Source: Amorphophallus konjac
Taxonomy: Eukaryota; Streptophyta; Magnoliopsida; Alismatales; Araceae
Direction: 5' to 3'
DNA length: 64,000 nt
Assembly: GCA_022559845.1 (NCBI GenBank)
Contig: CM040118.1
Coordinates: 441,810,053-441,874,052 of the forward strand
The translations under genes were made by a program, and so were the position numbers. Below the pieces are notes generated by a model. It ran no database searches. It was not told the origin of the DNA and saw only the letters and a list, made by a program, of their open reading frames with translations. Shown in pieces: positions 33,245 to 44,452 of this stretch (its first letter is position 1; each line of letters begins with the position of its first letter).

Positions 33245-34789
33245 GTGAATCAGGCTGAAGCATCCACCTCCCAGCATGCCACCAAGTCGGGAAGGAAGTG
33301 GGGATGCCCTCCTCAGGCCAACCACAACATCCTGCTTTGGGGAGAACAACCGTATCACATCCCTGAGCCTAGGGTCCAAGGCATGGAGATTCCTCCTCCC
33401 TCGGGTCTCTACCCCGGAGAGCCGATCGGCCAGAGTACCCCTTCATTTATTGAGTTTCTCACGACTCAGGGGGGAAGGCAGTCATGCCCCCGCGAGTCTC
33501 GACAGATCAAAGAAGCAAGTGGCCTCTCGGCCCCGCTGGTAGTGATTCCTTCTCGGTCAAGGGAAGAACCTGACAACATCCCGAACCTTGCCGAGTTCAT
33601 GCAAGAGAAGGAAGTGACCCAACAGGCTCCGCAAGCTCAAGTGATACCTGACCTGGTGGAGGAAGCACCCGCTGAGCCGGCTCCCCAGGCCCAGACTGGG
33701 GGTAGGCGTAGTAGAGCCGAAGAGATGAAGCTGCTTGAGGTTCGAGCTAGCAATAGAATAGTCAAGCACTTGAAGAAGATCCCAGCCAGGTTAACCGTCT
33801 GGGAGATCCTGTCTCTAGATGAAGAGACATGGCAAGCCGTCATCGCAGCGCTCCAGACGCCAACATATGTGGAAGCTTGCCTTACAGAAATGTCACCCGA
33901 GGTAGCTGTGGCCTTTACAGAAGAAGATATGCTCCTACCTACTTGCAGTCACAACATGCCACTCTACATGAAGGGGAAATTGAATGGGCATCCCATCAAC
34001 AAAGTATTGATTGACCCCGGGGCAGTGGTGAACATACTCCCCTATCGGGTGTACCAGAAACATTACTTTGACGTACACTTGATTGAGGTCAAGAATGTTA
34101 AGATTGCTGGCTTCAACCAGAAGTGCGAGGTCCCCATGGGAGTTGCAGAGTTTAACCTCTCCCTCGGCGATTTCACAACTAAGGTCCAGTTTCATGTGAT
34201 CAACTCCAACACCTCCTACAAGGCATTGCTCGGCCGACCTTGGTTGCACCAAAATAGGGTAGTGCCGTCTACTCTACACCAATGCATCAAGTACCCCGGC
34301 AACAGGAAGGAGGAGAGAATCTTTGCTGACCTCCACCCTTTTGAGGTGTTCGAATGTCATCTCTCAGACGCCAATTTGTATTTAGAGAAGCCGAAGCAAG
34401 CTCCCCAAGTCACCCAAGACAAGGGAAAGAAAAAGGTAGAGCCCGACAGCTGGTTCCCTTCACCACCGCCAGGCTATATGGCTCCCCCTCAGGTGTCATT
34501 TGTCTCTAAGGCAGAAGGAGTGTTCAAAGCCACTCTCCTTTCCATCTACCCTACACCGGGGACGCCATACCTCGAAGACTTGCTGGAGGACATTAGGGTC
34601 CCGCCCAGGATCATCAAGTCTCTCGCAGAAGCTGAATGTCAAGTGGTTGAGCAATTGAGGACTTTTGAGGTGCCTAACCCTGGGGGGTGGCCTACTATCT
34701 TCTATGTGGCTAATGAGCACCCGGTCAGAGGGAATGATGATTGTAAACTCCCTGATGAATTACAACATCCACTCGTCCCGATCACATGA
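33245..34789 (+). pseudogene. Aspartic protease region of Element O
   Basis: An uninterrupted 514-codon stretch. ARLTVWEILS, typical ahead of Tat proteases, precedes KVLIDPGAVVNILPYRVYQ; the catalytic Asp (34012-34014) is present but the next residue is Pro (34015-34017) where Thr or Ser is usual (D-T/S-G). The flap-side block SYKALLGRPWLHQNRVVPS and the C-terminal GGWPTIFYVANE follow. Same frame as gag. Cleavage activity is doubtful because of the DPG site. Confidence 0.82.
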
Positions 34790-34939
34790 CTGCCTGACAT
34801 AACCGACCGTGTAGCCAAAATGACCAGAAAACAAGGGATCCCCTTTTGTCAGCTCTCCAGTTTGAAGGACATGTTCAAGAAAATGTGAAACCCGCCAAAC
34901 CTGGATCGGAGATTGCTGCAGATCACCTGACATCCAGGG

Positions 34940-35881
34940 TTGGGCTTTTCAATAGAAGATTCATATGAAGCCGATGTGATATCTATCTCGGCTCCAGGCG
35001 GCGACAGCCCCGTAGACACTACAGGCCCACAGCAGGTTGAAGGTCGCCAGCACCTCACGCCTTCGGCCAACGAAGATCAAGATGAAGAAATATTCCTATG
35101 GAATCCACCTCCCTGTAGGAATAAGGGGAAGGTCTCATCCTCCTCTGAGGGGCCAACCTCGAATAATTGCAGCAACATGGTGTCATTGCCCTCGCATGAC
35201 ATTGATGCGAAGGACGAGGAAGCAAGCCGGCCTCCAGGCCTCCCTCGGTGTGACTCTACCCTGTTTGCCCTGTGCTATCAACAACGGCGGGAAATTGAGA
35301 TGTCGAAGGCCCGACTGGCCAAAGTGACTGCACTCGTGTCTGACTTAATCGGAGGGATCCTCCGCCATTATAATATTGGCATGCACCAGTCTCTGAGCAC
35401 CATCCCGAATGCCCCCATGCACCTGAAAAAGGAGGCAAGGGATGTAGCTGTTTCCCCAGTCAGACGATCGACCGAGCGAAATCCTACGCTGCAGGTGAGA
35501 ATGCAGAGGCCTTACTCTTTTCCAAGGAATAAGACCCGAGGGATCTTTGACTGGGCCTGCCACTATGGCAAGGTCTCTCTCTCGAGGTCCAAGAGGCCGC
35601 AAGATGCCCGCAGAAGTGGCGACCCCCTGTTTTGCCCTTATCACCAAATATTGGGCCACTCCATTGAGGACTGCTATGTCTTCAAGGATATCGCTCAAGA
35701 TCTGATTGAGACAGACGAGCTCAGAATGGGAGATTATGTGGTAGCTCCGCCACGCCCCCACGTGACATGCAGCCACGAAAGAGGTATCTATATGGTGGCT
35801 GTTCAGCACCAGATCCTTGAAGAAGCAGCCGAGTATGAAGAACCCCTACCATTGGCAAGGGACCAGCCCTCAATATGGTAG
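34940..35881 (+). pseudogene. Second gag-nucleocapsid-like module between protease and RT of Element O
   Basis: Residues from about 35505 onward repeat the C-terminal part of Gag. PYSFPRNKTRGIFDWACHYG matches YSFPRDKSRILFEWA, and FCPYHQILGHSIEDCYVFKD (35629-35690) matches FCPYHQMRGHTIEECYIFKD of gag (32445-32500). The spacing between the blocks is also similar. The module is in frame with protease and RT, with stops at 34928 and 35879 on either side. A duplicated nucleic-acid-binding zinc motif inside the pol precursor is unusual; whether other elements share it is not known to me. Confidence 0.75.
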
Positions 35882-36022
35882 CTAACCACTTCGGCCCCTG
35901 CTGGAGCCGTCTATGATAATTACCAAGAAGAACCCAGAGAAATCCTCCATCTCTCCTCGCAGGAGGACCCCTCGAAGCCGCAGTCAGCAAGCCCGGAGGA
36001 GAGGGATACAAGCAAAGTCTCA

Positions 36023-37162
36023 TTGCCCAACGAGGTGGAGCAGGGTGACACCTACGGTGTCCTCGAAGTAGAAGATGGCGAAGACCAAGATTTTGTCGAC
36101 CTGCTTCCAGCGCCGTCGGAAGTTGAAGATGGCGGTCAGGCCATAGTGGATGAACTTATTGAAATCAACTTGGGCAAGGAAAGCAACCCCAGGCTGACTT
36201 TTCTAAGTGCCCTCCTTCCTCCACAGGAGAGGGGACAATATATCAAGCTGCTGCAAGAATTCCGAAACTGTTTTACCTGGAACTATAGGGAGATGCCTGG
36301 CCTAAGCCCCGGCGGTTTCCAACATATTCTAGCTATTGATCCCAAAGTGAAGCCGGTAAAGCAGTCCCCCCGGCGTATGAGACCAGAACTGATAAACCAA
36401 ATTTGTAAAGAAGTCGACAAGCTCATAGATGTCGATTTTGTAGCTGAAAACCAATATGCCACTTGGTTGGCCAACATTGTGCCAGTGAAGAAGAAGAATG
36501 GACATTTCAGGATCTGCGTAGACTTCCGCGACCAGAATAAAGCCTGCCCAAAAGATGAGTTCCCGGTGCCCATCACTGAAGTAATGATTGATGCAACTAC
36601 TGGCCATGAGGCCTTGTCCTTCATGGACGGATCATCCGGCTATAACCAAATCTGGATAGCTGAGCATGACCGAATTCATACAGCCTTCCGGTCACCCAAA
36701 GGGATATTCCACTACGAAAGAATGCCCTTTGGCCTCAAGAACGCTGACGCTACTTACCAGCGGGCGATGACTAAGATATTCGGTGAACTGCTATACAACA
36801 AAGTCGAATGCTACATTGACGATTTGGTCGTCAAGACAAGAAAAAGGGAGGATCACCTGGATGACCTTAGAGTCATCTTCGAGAGACTCCAACAGTATGA
36901 GTTAAAGATGAACCCAATGAAGTGTGCCTTCGGCGTCTCCAGTGGAAAGTTCCTCAGCTTCATTGTTCGATACAGGGGGATCGAGATAGACCCTTTTAAA
37001 ATAAAAGCCATTCAGGAGCTACCTCCTCCGAAGAATTTGGGAGAGTTAAGGTCCCTGCAAGGTCGACTGGCTTACATCCGAAGATTTATCTCCAATTTGT
37101 CGGGGCGTTGTCAGCCACTCCACAGATTGATGATGAAGAATGCACCTTTCAATTGGAACTAG
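36023..37162 (+). pseudogene. Reverse transcriptase of Element O
   Basis: A 379-codon open stretch. Pre-RT part: EINLGKESNPR and FTWNYREMPGLSP. RT: FRICVDFRDQNKACPKDEFP, SFMDGSSGYNQIW (motif A Asp kept), MPFGLKNADATYQRAM, YIDDLVVKTR (catalytic YIDD, 36812-36823) and LKMNPMKCAFGVSSGKFL. All catalytic aspartates are present, unlike Element A. It ends with TAG at 37160-37162 inside an ordinarily continuous polyprotein. Confidence 0.9.
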
Positions 37163-37681
37163 GAATGCCAGAGGGCCTTCGATCGGTTGAAAGATTACTT
37201 GAAGACCCCGCCCGTGCTGGAGGCACCTGTCAAGGGAAGACCGGTTATTCTATACATAGCTGCCACCGATTGTTCGCTTGGGGCAATGCTTGCCCAGAAT
37301 AATGATGAGGGGGAGGAGCAAGCTCTCTATTACCTTAGTCGAAGACTAGTGGGGGCAGAAGCAAAATATACCCCGATTGAGAAGGTTTATCTCGCCTTGG
37401 TCTTCGTAGTCAAGAAGCTAAGGCATTACATGCTCTCGCATGAAGTAAGCATGATCTTCAAGGCCGATCCAGTCAAGCACATTCTCTCCCAGCCAGTCCT
37501 GAAGGGCCATCTCGGCAAGTGGGCCGTATTATTGATGGAATTTGATATCACCTACGTGCCGCAGAAGGCCGTCAAGGGTCAAGCCGTAGCCGAGTTCTTT
37601 GCAGCACATCCTGTGCCTGAAGATTCCCTATTGGCCACAGAATTGCCTGAAGATGAAACATTGGAGGTGGTTCAGGTCTAG
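37163..37681 (+). pseudogene. RT-type RNase H of Element O
   Basis: Same frame as RT. Contains ILYIAATDCSLGAMLAQ, YYLSRRLVGAEAKYTPIEK and VKGQAVAEFFAAHP. An Ala replaces one of the usual acidic positions in the first block, common in the degenerate first RNase H of Tat elements. Ends with TAG at 37679. Confidence 0.85.
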
Positions 37682-38344
37682 CAGATCGCCTGGCAGCTCA
37701 ACTTTGACGAGGCTTCAAGAATGGAAACAACCCCATCCGGACATATAAAAGTACGGGCAGGGGCCGGCATTGTCCTTAAATCCCCTGAGGAAGAAGTATT
37801 GCATACATCCTGTTCCATCAATAAATCATGTACAAATAATGAGGCAGAGTATGAGGCTCTGATCATCGGTCTCCAAGTCGCATTGCAAATGGAGATTAAA
37901 ATGCTACAAGTATTTGGCGATTCATTACTAGTCGTCAAGCAGGTCCAGGGACAGTTCGACGTCCGAAAACCTGAGCTGCTCCCTTACCATGCTAAGGCGA
38001 AGCGGCTCATGGAGCAATTCTACCTCATTAAGATAGGCCATGTCTCCAGAGGAGAAAATTCACAAGCCGATGCACTGGCGAAATTGGCAAGCTCACTGGG
38101 AGTCTCGCCAGACGGATCCCTCAACATCAGGGTGGTGAATCAGCGCCAAGTGCCTAGCATGATAGTAGAACTAGAAGAAGAAGAATTGGAGGTCGCCACA
38201 GCGGAAGCCATCAGCTTACTTGACTGGAGGGACCCCCTTATACATTGGTTTAAATACCAACAACTGCCCAAACAGAGAGAAGAGAAGATCAAGCTGATCA
38301 GAACAAAGGACTCATATGAGGTCCGGAACGGGATCCTATTCTGA
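37682..38344 (+). pseudogene. Second (archaeal-type) RNase H of Element O
   Basis: LNFDEAS (first Asp), NNEAEYEALI (Glu), FGDSLLVVKQ (Asp) and NSQADALAKLAS (Asp) give the complete D-E-D-D catalytic set. This extra domain is a Tat-lineage hallmark. Ends with TGA at 38342-38344, consistent with a former CGA. Confidence 0.87.
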
Positions 38345-39503
38345 ATTATGACAGATGCCAAATGGAAGGTGCTCCTACGATGCCTATCGACTAAAGAAGC
38401 TTGGAGAGTCATGAAAGAGGTCCACGCCGGGACAGCTGGTGCACACCAGGCGGGACCAAAGATGAAAATTGAAATAAAAAAGCTTGGCTACTACTGGTCG
38501 ACAATGTTCGATGACTGTGGCAAGTACGTCAAGTCTTGTCAGAAATGCCAGGAGCATGCCACAGTGCCCAGGAGACCGCCTGTGCCGCTGCATCCGACAT
38601 TGCCCAGCTAGCCTTTCACCCAATGGGGAACAGATGTCGTGGGTCCACTACCCGCATCATCTATAGGGTGCAAGTACATCCTGGCAGCAACTGATTACTT
38701 TTCCCGCTGGGCGGAAGCCGTTGCTTTGAGGGAAGTGATTGGGGAGATCATCGCCAGATTTGTCCAGCGTAATATCATATTCCGGTTTGGCACCCCAAAC
38801 CAAATTATCTCGGATAATGGAAGCCACTTCTGCAACCAGAAAGTCTACCAGCTGGCAGAGAAGTACAAGATCGATTGGAGGACGTCAACCCCCTACAACC
38901 CGCAAGCCAATGGTTTGGCCGAAGCTTTCAATAAGACTCTTTGTACTCTCCTCTCCAAAATTGTTAATTCCAACAAAAGAATCTGGGAAGAGAGAATGTA
39001 AGAGGCCCTATGGGCATATCGACCTATTTACAAAACTCTGACGGGTTGTTCACCCTTTTCCCTGGTACATGGCTCAGAGGCGATCGTCCCCATCGAGCTG
39101 GAGATACCCTCCCTTCGGGTCACAATCCAACACGGGTTGGTCCGGGAAGAGCAAACAAATGTCGAGCGGAGGCTTGAAGAGCTCTCTATCTTGGAGGGTA
39201 AACGACTCCAGGCCCAATAGAATATCTAGGTCTACCAGGCCCGGATAGCTCACGCCTTTAACAAGCTCGTCAAGGAGCGCAAATTCAAGAAGGGTAACCT
39301 CGTCATGGTGAAGTGAAGAGAAGTCATGGCTTCCAATCCCAAGGGCAAGCTGAATGAAAATTAGCTTGGACCCTATGTAATCCAAAAGGTCTACCAGGGT
39401 GAAGCGTATGATAGTCGATCATCGGGGGGAGGTTCAATTTCCACCCCTTAATTGTAGGCATCTGAGATTGTATCACGCTCCAATTCCTCCATTCAATGAA
39501 TAA
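38345..39503 (+). pseudogene. Integrase of Element O
   Basis: Zinc finger (HAGTAGAHQAG, CQKCQEHA; about 38420-38560), a TAG at 38609, core with WGTDVVGPLP, ISDNGSHFCNQ and NPQANGLAEAFNKT (catalytic D, D, E), a TAA at 38999, then EALWAYRPIYKTLTG. The C-terminal part has several stops from 39218 on and one frame change near 39410, after which CRHLRLYHAPIPPF is visible. No chromodomain, as expected for Tat. Confidence 0.87.
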
Positions 39504-39584
39504 TACGTTTCCCCGCCCCACAGCGGGCGAATTTGCATTTCAATTGTTTGGATGGTTTGTCCACTACCTACTACGCATTGCAAG

Positions 39585-39730
39585 GGAAGCAACGAAAAAG
39601 AACAAAATAAGAAGGAAAAGAGGAAGAGAAATAATAAAAAAAGGAAAGAAAAACAATAAAAAAAGAGAAAAAAAGAGAGGAAAAAAAGAAAAAAAGAAGA
39701 AAAGAAAAGAAAAGAAAAGAAAAGAATAAA
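39585..39730. repeat. Purine tract (A/G on + strand) after integrase
   Basis: The + strand is almost free of pyrimidines. The Lys-rich ORF across it is a by-product. It could form H-DNA or act as an extra polypurine primer site. Confidence 0.75.
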
Positions 39731-39804
39731 AGGGAAGAAGATAAGAATGAAGGAAGAGAGAAGAAGGAGGAACTAGCCCTCCTTTGCTAACCCTCACTCT
39801 CGCC

Positions 39805-40430
39805 TGCGAGAATATTTCAATAGACGAATCAATCATGCCAGCCCTTGACATTCTGTCGGCACTGACGAAGAATACCCCACCCGAACTTTTCATCCGGGAC
39901 TGGGGAATCAACCCTTCTCCTTGCGTTGACACCAGCCCGTACCAACGAATATTTCAATAGATGAATCAATCATGTCAGCCCTTGACATTCTGTCGGCACT
40001 GACAAAGAATACCCCACCCGAACCTTTCGTCCGGGACTGGGGAATCAACCCTTCTCCTTGCATTGGCACCAGCCCGTACCAACGAATGCTTCAATAAATA
40101 AATCAACCCCTGTCAGCCCTTGGCGTTCCGTCGGCATTGACGAAGACCACCCCACCCGAACCTTTCGCTCGAGGTTGGGGAATTAACCTACCTCCTTGTG
40201 TTGGCACCAGCCCCATACCAACAAATATATCGAGAAACAAACGGACCACAGCTGCCCCCGGCACCCTGCCGACACAGACCAACAGCCTACTTTTGACCGA
40301 GACCTCCCGTCTAGGTCATTGAATAAACAAACTCTTCTCTCCATCCCCTCGGGTGATAGACAGCCCTCTTTTGGCCAAGACCTCCCATCTAGGTCATTGA
40401 ATGAACAAACTCTTCTCTCCGCCTCTTCAA
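39805..40430 (+). repeat. Tandem repeats in the 3' region of Element O
   Basis: Units of about 137 bp start near 39811, 39948 and 40085, and a diverged fourth at about 40224. Each contains CCCACCCGAACCTTTC or a variant and CTTGCGTTGRCACCAG. They are followed by a roughly 84-bp repeat with GACCTCCCGTCTAGGTCATT near 40300 and 40385. Ogre and other Tat elements are known for variable 3' regions that seed satellites. The interval 40431-40763 has no further feature. Confidence 0.82.
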
Positions 40431-40763
40431 GGTCAGATCAACCTATTCAGGTCAACCATACCGGTGGTATCATATGGTTAATCGCACGACGGACATGGTG
40501 GAGTGGTTCCCTTGTCCTTCCTCTGGAAGGGCGAGCACTCTCCTGTGCTCCTACGCGAACCCCACCGGGTGTTCCCCGAATGAGCTATTACTGCAAACCC
40601 GCATTCCATCACATAGCAAAAAAAGGGAGATTTCCCAACACCATACATATACGAGAGGCACATGGAACAATTGCATTGTATTCCTTTTGGAAAAGTTACA
40701 AATGCCTCGGGGCATACCCCGATGTTACATGTGAAAAAAGGATAATTAGAGGAAGACTGACGA

Positions 40764-43700
40764 CTAGTCTATTCCCCGGAAGATTTCTTTGAGAGGGAGG
40801 ATCCCAACACAGGGGAAGTTTACCATCTTGTGCAGGCGGCCCACCTGTGCGTCGAGGCGCTCCAGCTCTACGGTCACGGAGGCTACCTCAACCTTGGCAA
40901 AGCTTAGCTCCTCAGCCACTCTGACCTCGGCCACCTCTTCCTCGACATGGTCAGACTCGGCCTTAGCAAGCCAGCCCTTGAGCTTCTCTATCCTGTTCTT
41001 TAAGGCATGGATGTTGGCGTGACACTCGTCCAATGCCCTCCAGCATTGGTCCTTATTACCCCTCCGGGCTTCCAAGGCCTACAGGTACTCATCCCTTTGG
41101 GCGCCGATCGCTCTGAATGTAGTGGGAGCCTGTGTCTCGAGGAACTCATGGCGGTTGACATATTTCAACAATAGTAGAACCCACCGCGACCATTCCTCCA
41201 AAGGATAACCCATTGTCTGCCGAGCCCTGGTCAGCTGCATGACCACGGTGTGCACTCCCCAGTACGTGGGGTGGGGGTCGGCGAGCATCATGGCTCATAG
41301 AGTTAATAAGGTCTGCCAGATCGGCAGGTCCGAAGTAATGTGACCTATAGAATGTACCGCCAGCGGGTTGAACTTGACAACGCTGTCCACCGCGGCCCAC
41401 AGCTCGGCATCCACCGTTGCTGATGACGACATAAGAGTCAATGCTGAATGGCTGGATCCTTCTGGCTTGGAGGGTAATTACTGGCTGATCACCGCAAGTC
41501 GCAAGAACGGGACTGCAACCGAAGTATCTGACGCCACCATGATGAATGGCTACTCCATCTCCACTGTTCGGGCAAGGTTTACGCCCGACGATGACGCTTC
41601 CATCACCGGGACGAGAGCCTTGGTCTCGTCCGAAGAATGGACGGCCGCAGGGAGTGAGCCCAGCACTACAGCCGATGGACTTGCTTCGGCTTCCGCCTCC
41701 TTAATATGGCCTGGGCCAGCTGTCGCCTCGTAGGTCACGAGTGCAGGTGTCGCAGTCTCGATCGAGGAAAAGGCGTCAACCGCAGCCGGGCTTGATGTTG
41801 TTTCCGAAGGAGCTCCGCTCCCTTCTGCCTGGAACTCTCCCGGGGGGGTAGCAATAATTATTAGTATCCTCCCCATGAGGCGGGCCTCCTCCGGTAGGAC
41901 CGGCTTCGGGACAGGCGGGAGCGGGATCATGAGCCGCGGGATGGCTCCCATCCACAGAAGAGACCCCAAGGATCCCGCGTCCGGTCCCAAGAGCATCTTC
42001 AGTCTCCTCGCCGCATACGAGCGGAAAGATGAGCTCCACCTGAGGACCACCTTGCGAGCTCGAGGTGCGCACGTTCTGCGGGGCGTTGTTATTATCTGAC
42101 CATGCAAAGAAAGGTTAGCCACCTACCATGCGAAGTAGGTTGCTGGATTCTCAAAGGAGCCGAAGGGACTTCTGGCTTACCTCACCCGCCGGCACTATGC
42201 TGCTCTCCGGCGTCGTCTCTTCCCGGGTGTCGGCTTCGGGCACCGTCTCTTCTCGAGTCTGGGTCGCCGGCACTGCCTCTCCTACTTCCCGAATTTTGGC
42301 TTCGGGCACTAGGGACTATCAGGCCTCGATCTCTGGCGCTATTCCCCCTTCCTCCAGGGCCTCGGTCGCCAGAATATGGGTCTCCACAACCCCTCGAGAG
42401 GCACGATCCTGCATGGCCTCAAGTAAATCAGCAACCCCAAGGGAAGACTTAAAAAGGGAGAAGATGAGAAAGAAAGAGAAAATAGGAAGGCGTACACTTA
42501 CGGCCACTATCACTTCTTACCGGGGCAGTACCTCGACTGTCGGGATGGAGGCGCTCGAGCTTGCTGCGGCCTCTTCTTGCCGCAAAGCCTCGACTATGGA
42601 CGCCAATTTGTCTAGAGCCGCAGTGGTCTTCTCTTGCCTGGCAACTGTTGAACCCGGAACATGGACTTCTGCACCTTTTGGTGGAGCCTGCTCCTATTTG
42701 AACCCAAAGAATGACAATAATAAGGAGGTTAGTCGACGGCCTCAAGAGAGAAGCCTGAATAAACAGGTTTGCACTTACGGGTGCCTGCTCCACCAGGCTA
42801 AGAGAAACAGGTAGTACCGGGGCTTTCCAGGCGGGAACTTGAAACCTGGGCTCCCCGGGTACACCCTCAGTTGAAAGCACTTCGTCAGATGAGTAGCCGT
42901 AATCTACCTTCTCGCCTGATGAAGTTTTAGTGCTAGTAGGCACCTCTTTTGCTGTCGAGGGAGCCCGCACCTCAGCATCTGGGGTCGGCATGTCATCGCG
43001 CTATATTGGCAACCGCGACTTCCCTGACCACCGCCCCTTTCTCTGATATGTCCGCTCGAATCGGGATGCCTCGGGGATCACCTCCGGCTGAGGGACTGCT
43101 ACATCAGCTCCTGCCAAGCAAAGCAAGATCCAGATTCAGTCTAGCCCGTTGGGCTTCAAGGAAAGAAAAAAAAAATTAATCAAAGTGATCAACAAAGAAA
43201 ATGATATACCTCCTTCAACTTCGACAGTGGGAGTTGGGGCGAAGGAGGTCTCTGCAACGGACTCCACGGCCCCGTGAGTCACAGCTTCACCCACACCAGG
43301 GATAGATACGGACGCGGGCCTCTCGACGACAGCTGAAACAGAAGAATAACAGGTGTTACAAGAAGCGTCCCCCTTGGCATCCAAATAAACCTCGAAGAGC
43401 CTCAAAGGCCGGAAAGGCCTAACCTACGGCTGACTTGGCTTCGCCTGAATAGCGGCGAACTCCTAGAAGGATGGAGGAAGAGGAATTGAAGGGACCGCCG
43501 AGGTGGAGGTGGCTTCCTTCTTTCTCCGCTTCGCCCTCTGCCGCTCGGCCTCCTTAGCAGCGTCCAGGGCTTTCTTAACAGGAGACTTCACCCGGGGCCG
43601 CTTGCTCGGCTTTGGCAGAGGCGTTGTAGTGGGGGCTGGCGGCGCCGCCTCGAAGTGGGCGGGCTTTTGCACCAGTCGGACGAGGTTCCGATACTGCGCT

Positions 43701-44452
43701 AATTGATTGCTGGTGGGATGGTCTGACGAAAGAAAGAAAGAAAAGAAAAAATCGGTTAGCATTCAGCATCATGAGGGGCCGCAGTTATGAAAGTCAGAAA
43801 AAAAGGGAAGCATCATACCATGAGGGCCGGTGTACAGTCATAGGGTTATCGGCCAATAGGTCAGGGTCGACTCTTTCTCCCGGCGAGCCGCGTCTCGCAC
43901 CAGCCAAAGGATGTCCCCAATCTTTCACACAGCGATCTGCGAGACGCGCCAGGTCTGCGTGCTGCTTGAAGGCGAGGTGACAATAGAGGCTGAAGTGGTC
44001 CATGCCCCATCCGTCAGCATAATGGAAAGAGATGCTTAGGCGCGTGTCCAGGATGACAGCCGTCGGGTCGTCCACCTTCAGCCCGTGAGCTCAGAAGAGG
44101 ACATATAGCCACGTGGTATCCCGGTAATTTTCGGGCCTTCGCTCCTCCCTCCTCAAGAAGGTGCAATAGGGGTACACCGCGTCTGTCTCTGGGCGCCAAG
44201 TGCGAGCTGGTGTGCCTTACTCTTCGATCGGGAAGAGATAATTAATGTGATCCAGCCGGTCCGACCCGATCTTGCACAAATGGGTCAGATTCTTCTTGAA
44301 CTCGTCCTTGGCTACGGGTGGCAACCTCAGCTGCGGGAACGGTCTGGCCTCTCGGGCTTCCTTGCGGGCGGCCATGTATGCTGCCACCTCCTTCTCTTTG
44401 CCGTTCATTAGTCAGATCAGATGCCCCGGATCAATACTAAGACGGGCGCCGG
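40764..44452 (-). pseudogene. Antisense PMD gene of Element O, 3' exons (Pro/Ala-rich linker and coiled coil)
   Basis: Open minus-strand pieces follow the PMD exon: 44217-44408 (charged), about 43794-44199 (DDPTAVILDTRLSISFHYADG), 43463-43762 (Lys/Arg-rich, KRPRVKSPVKKALDAAKEAE, possible nuclear signal), 43136-43405, 42449-42991 and 41550-42122 (Ala/Pro/Ser/Glu-rich, probably disordered), and 40764-41300 (a coiled coil, with ALKNRIEKLKGWLAKAE and VELERLDAQVGRL). Exon borders were not resolved, and there are further stops such as a TAG in the last exon near 41076. The domain order PMD, linker, coiled coil matches genes 1 of A and X. Confidence 0.6.
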
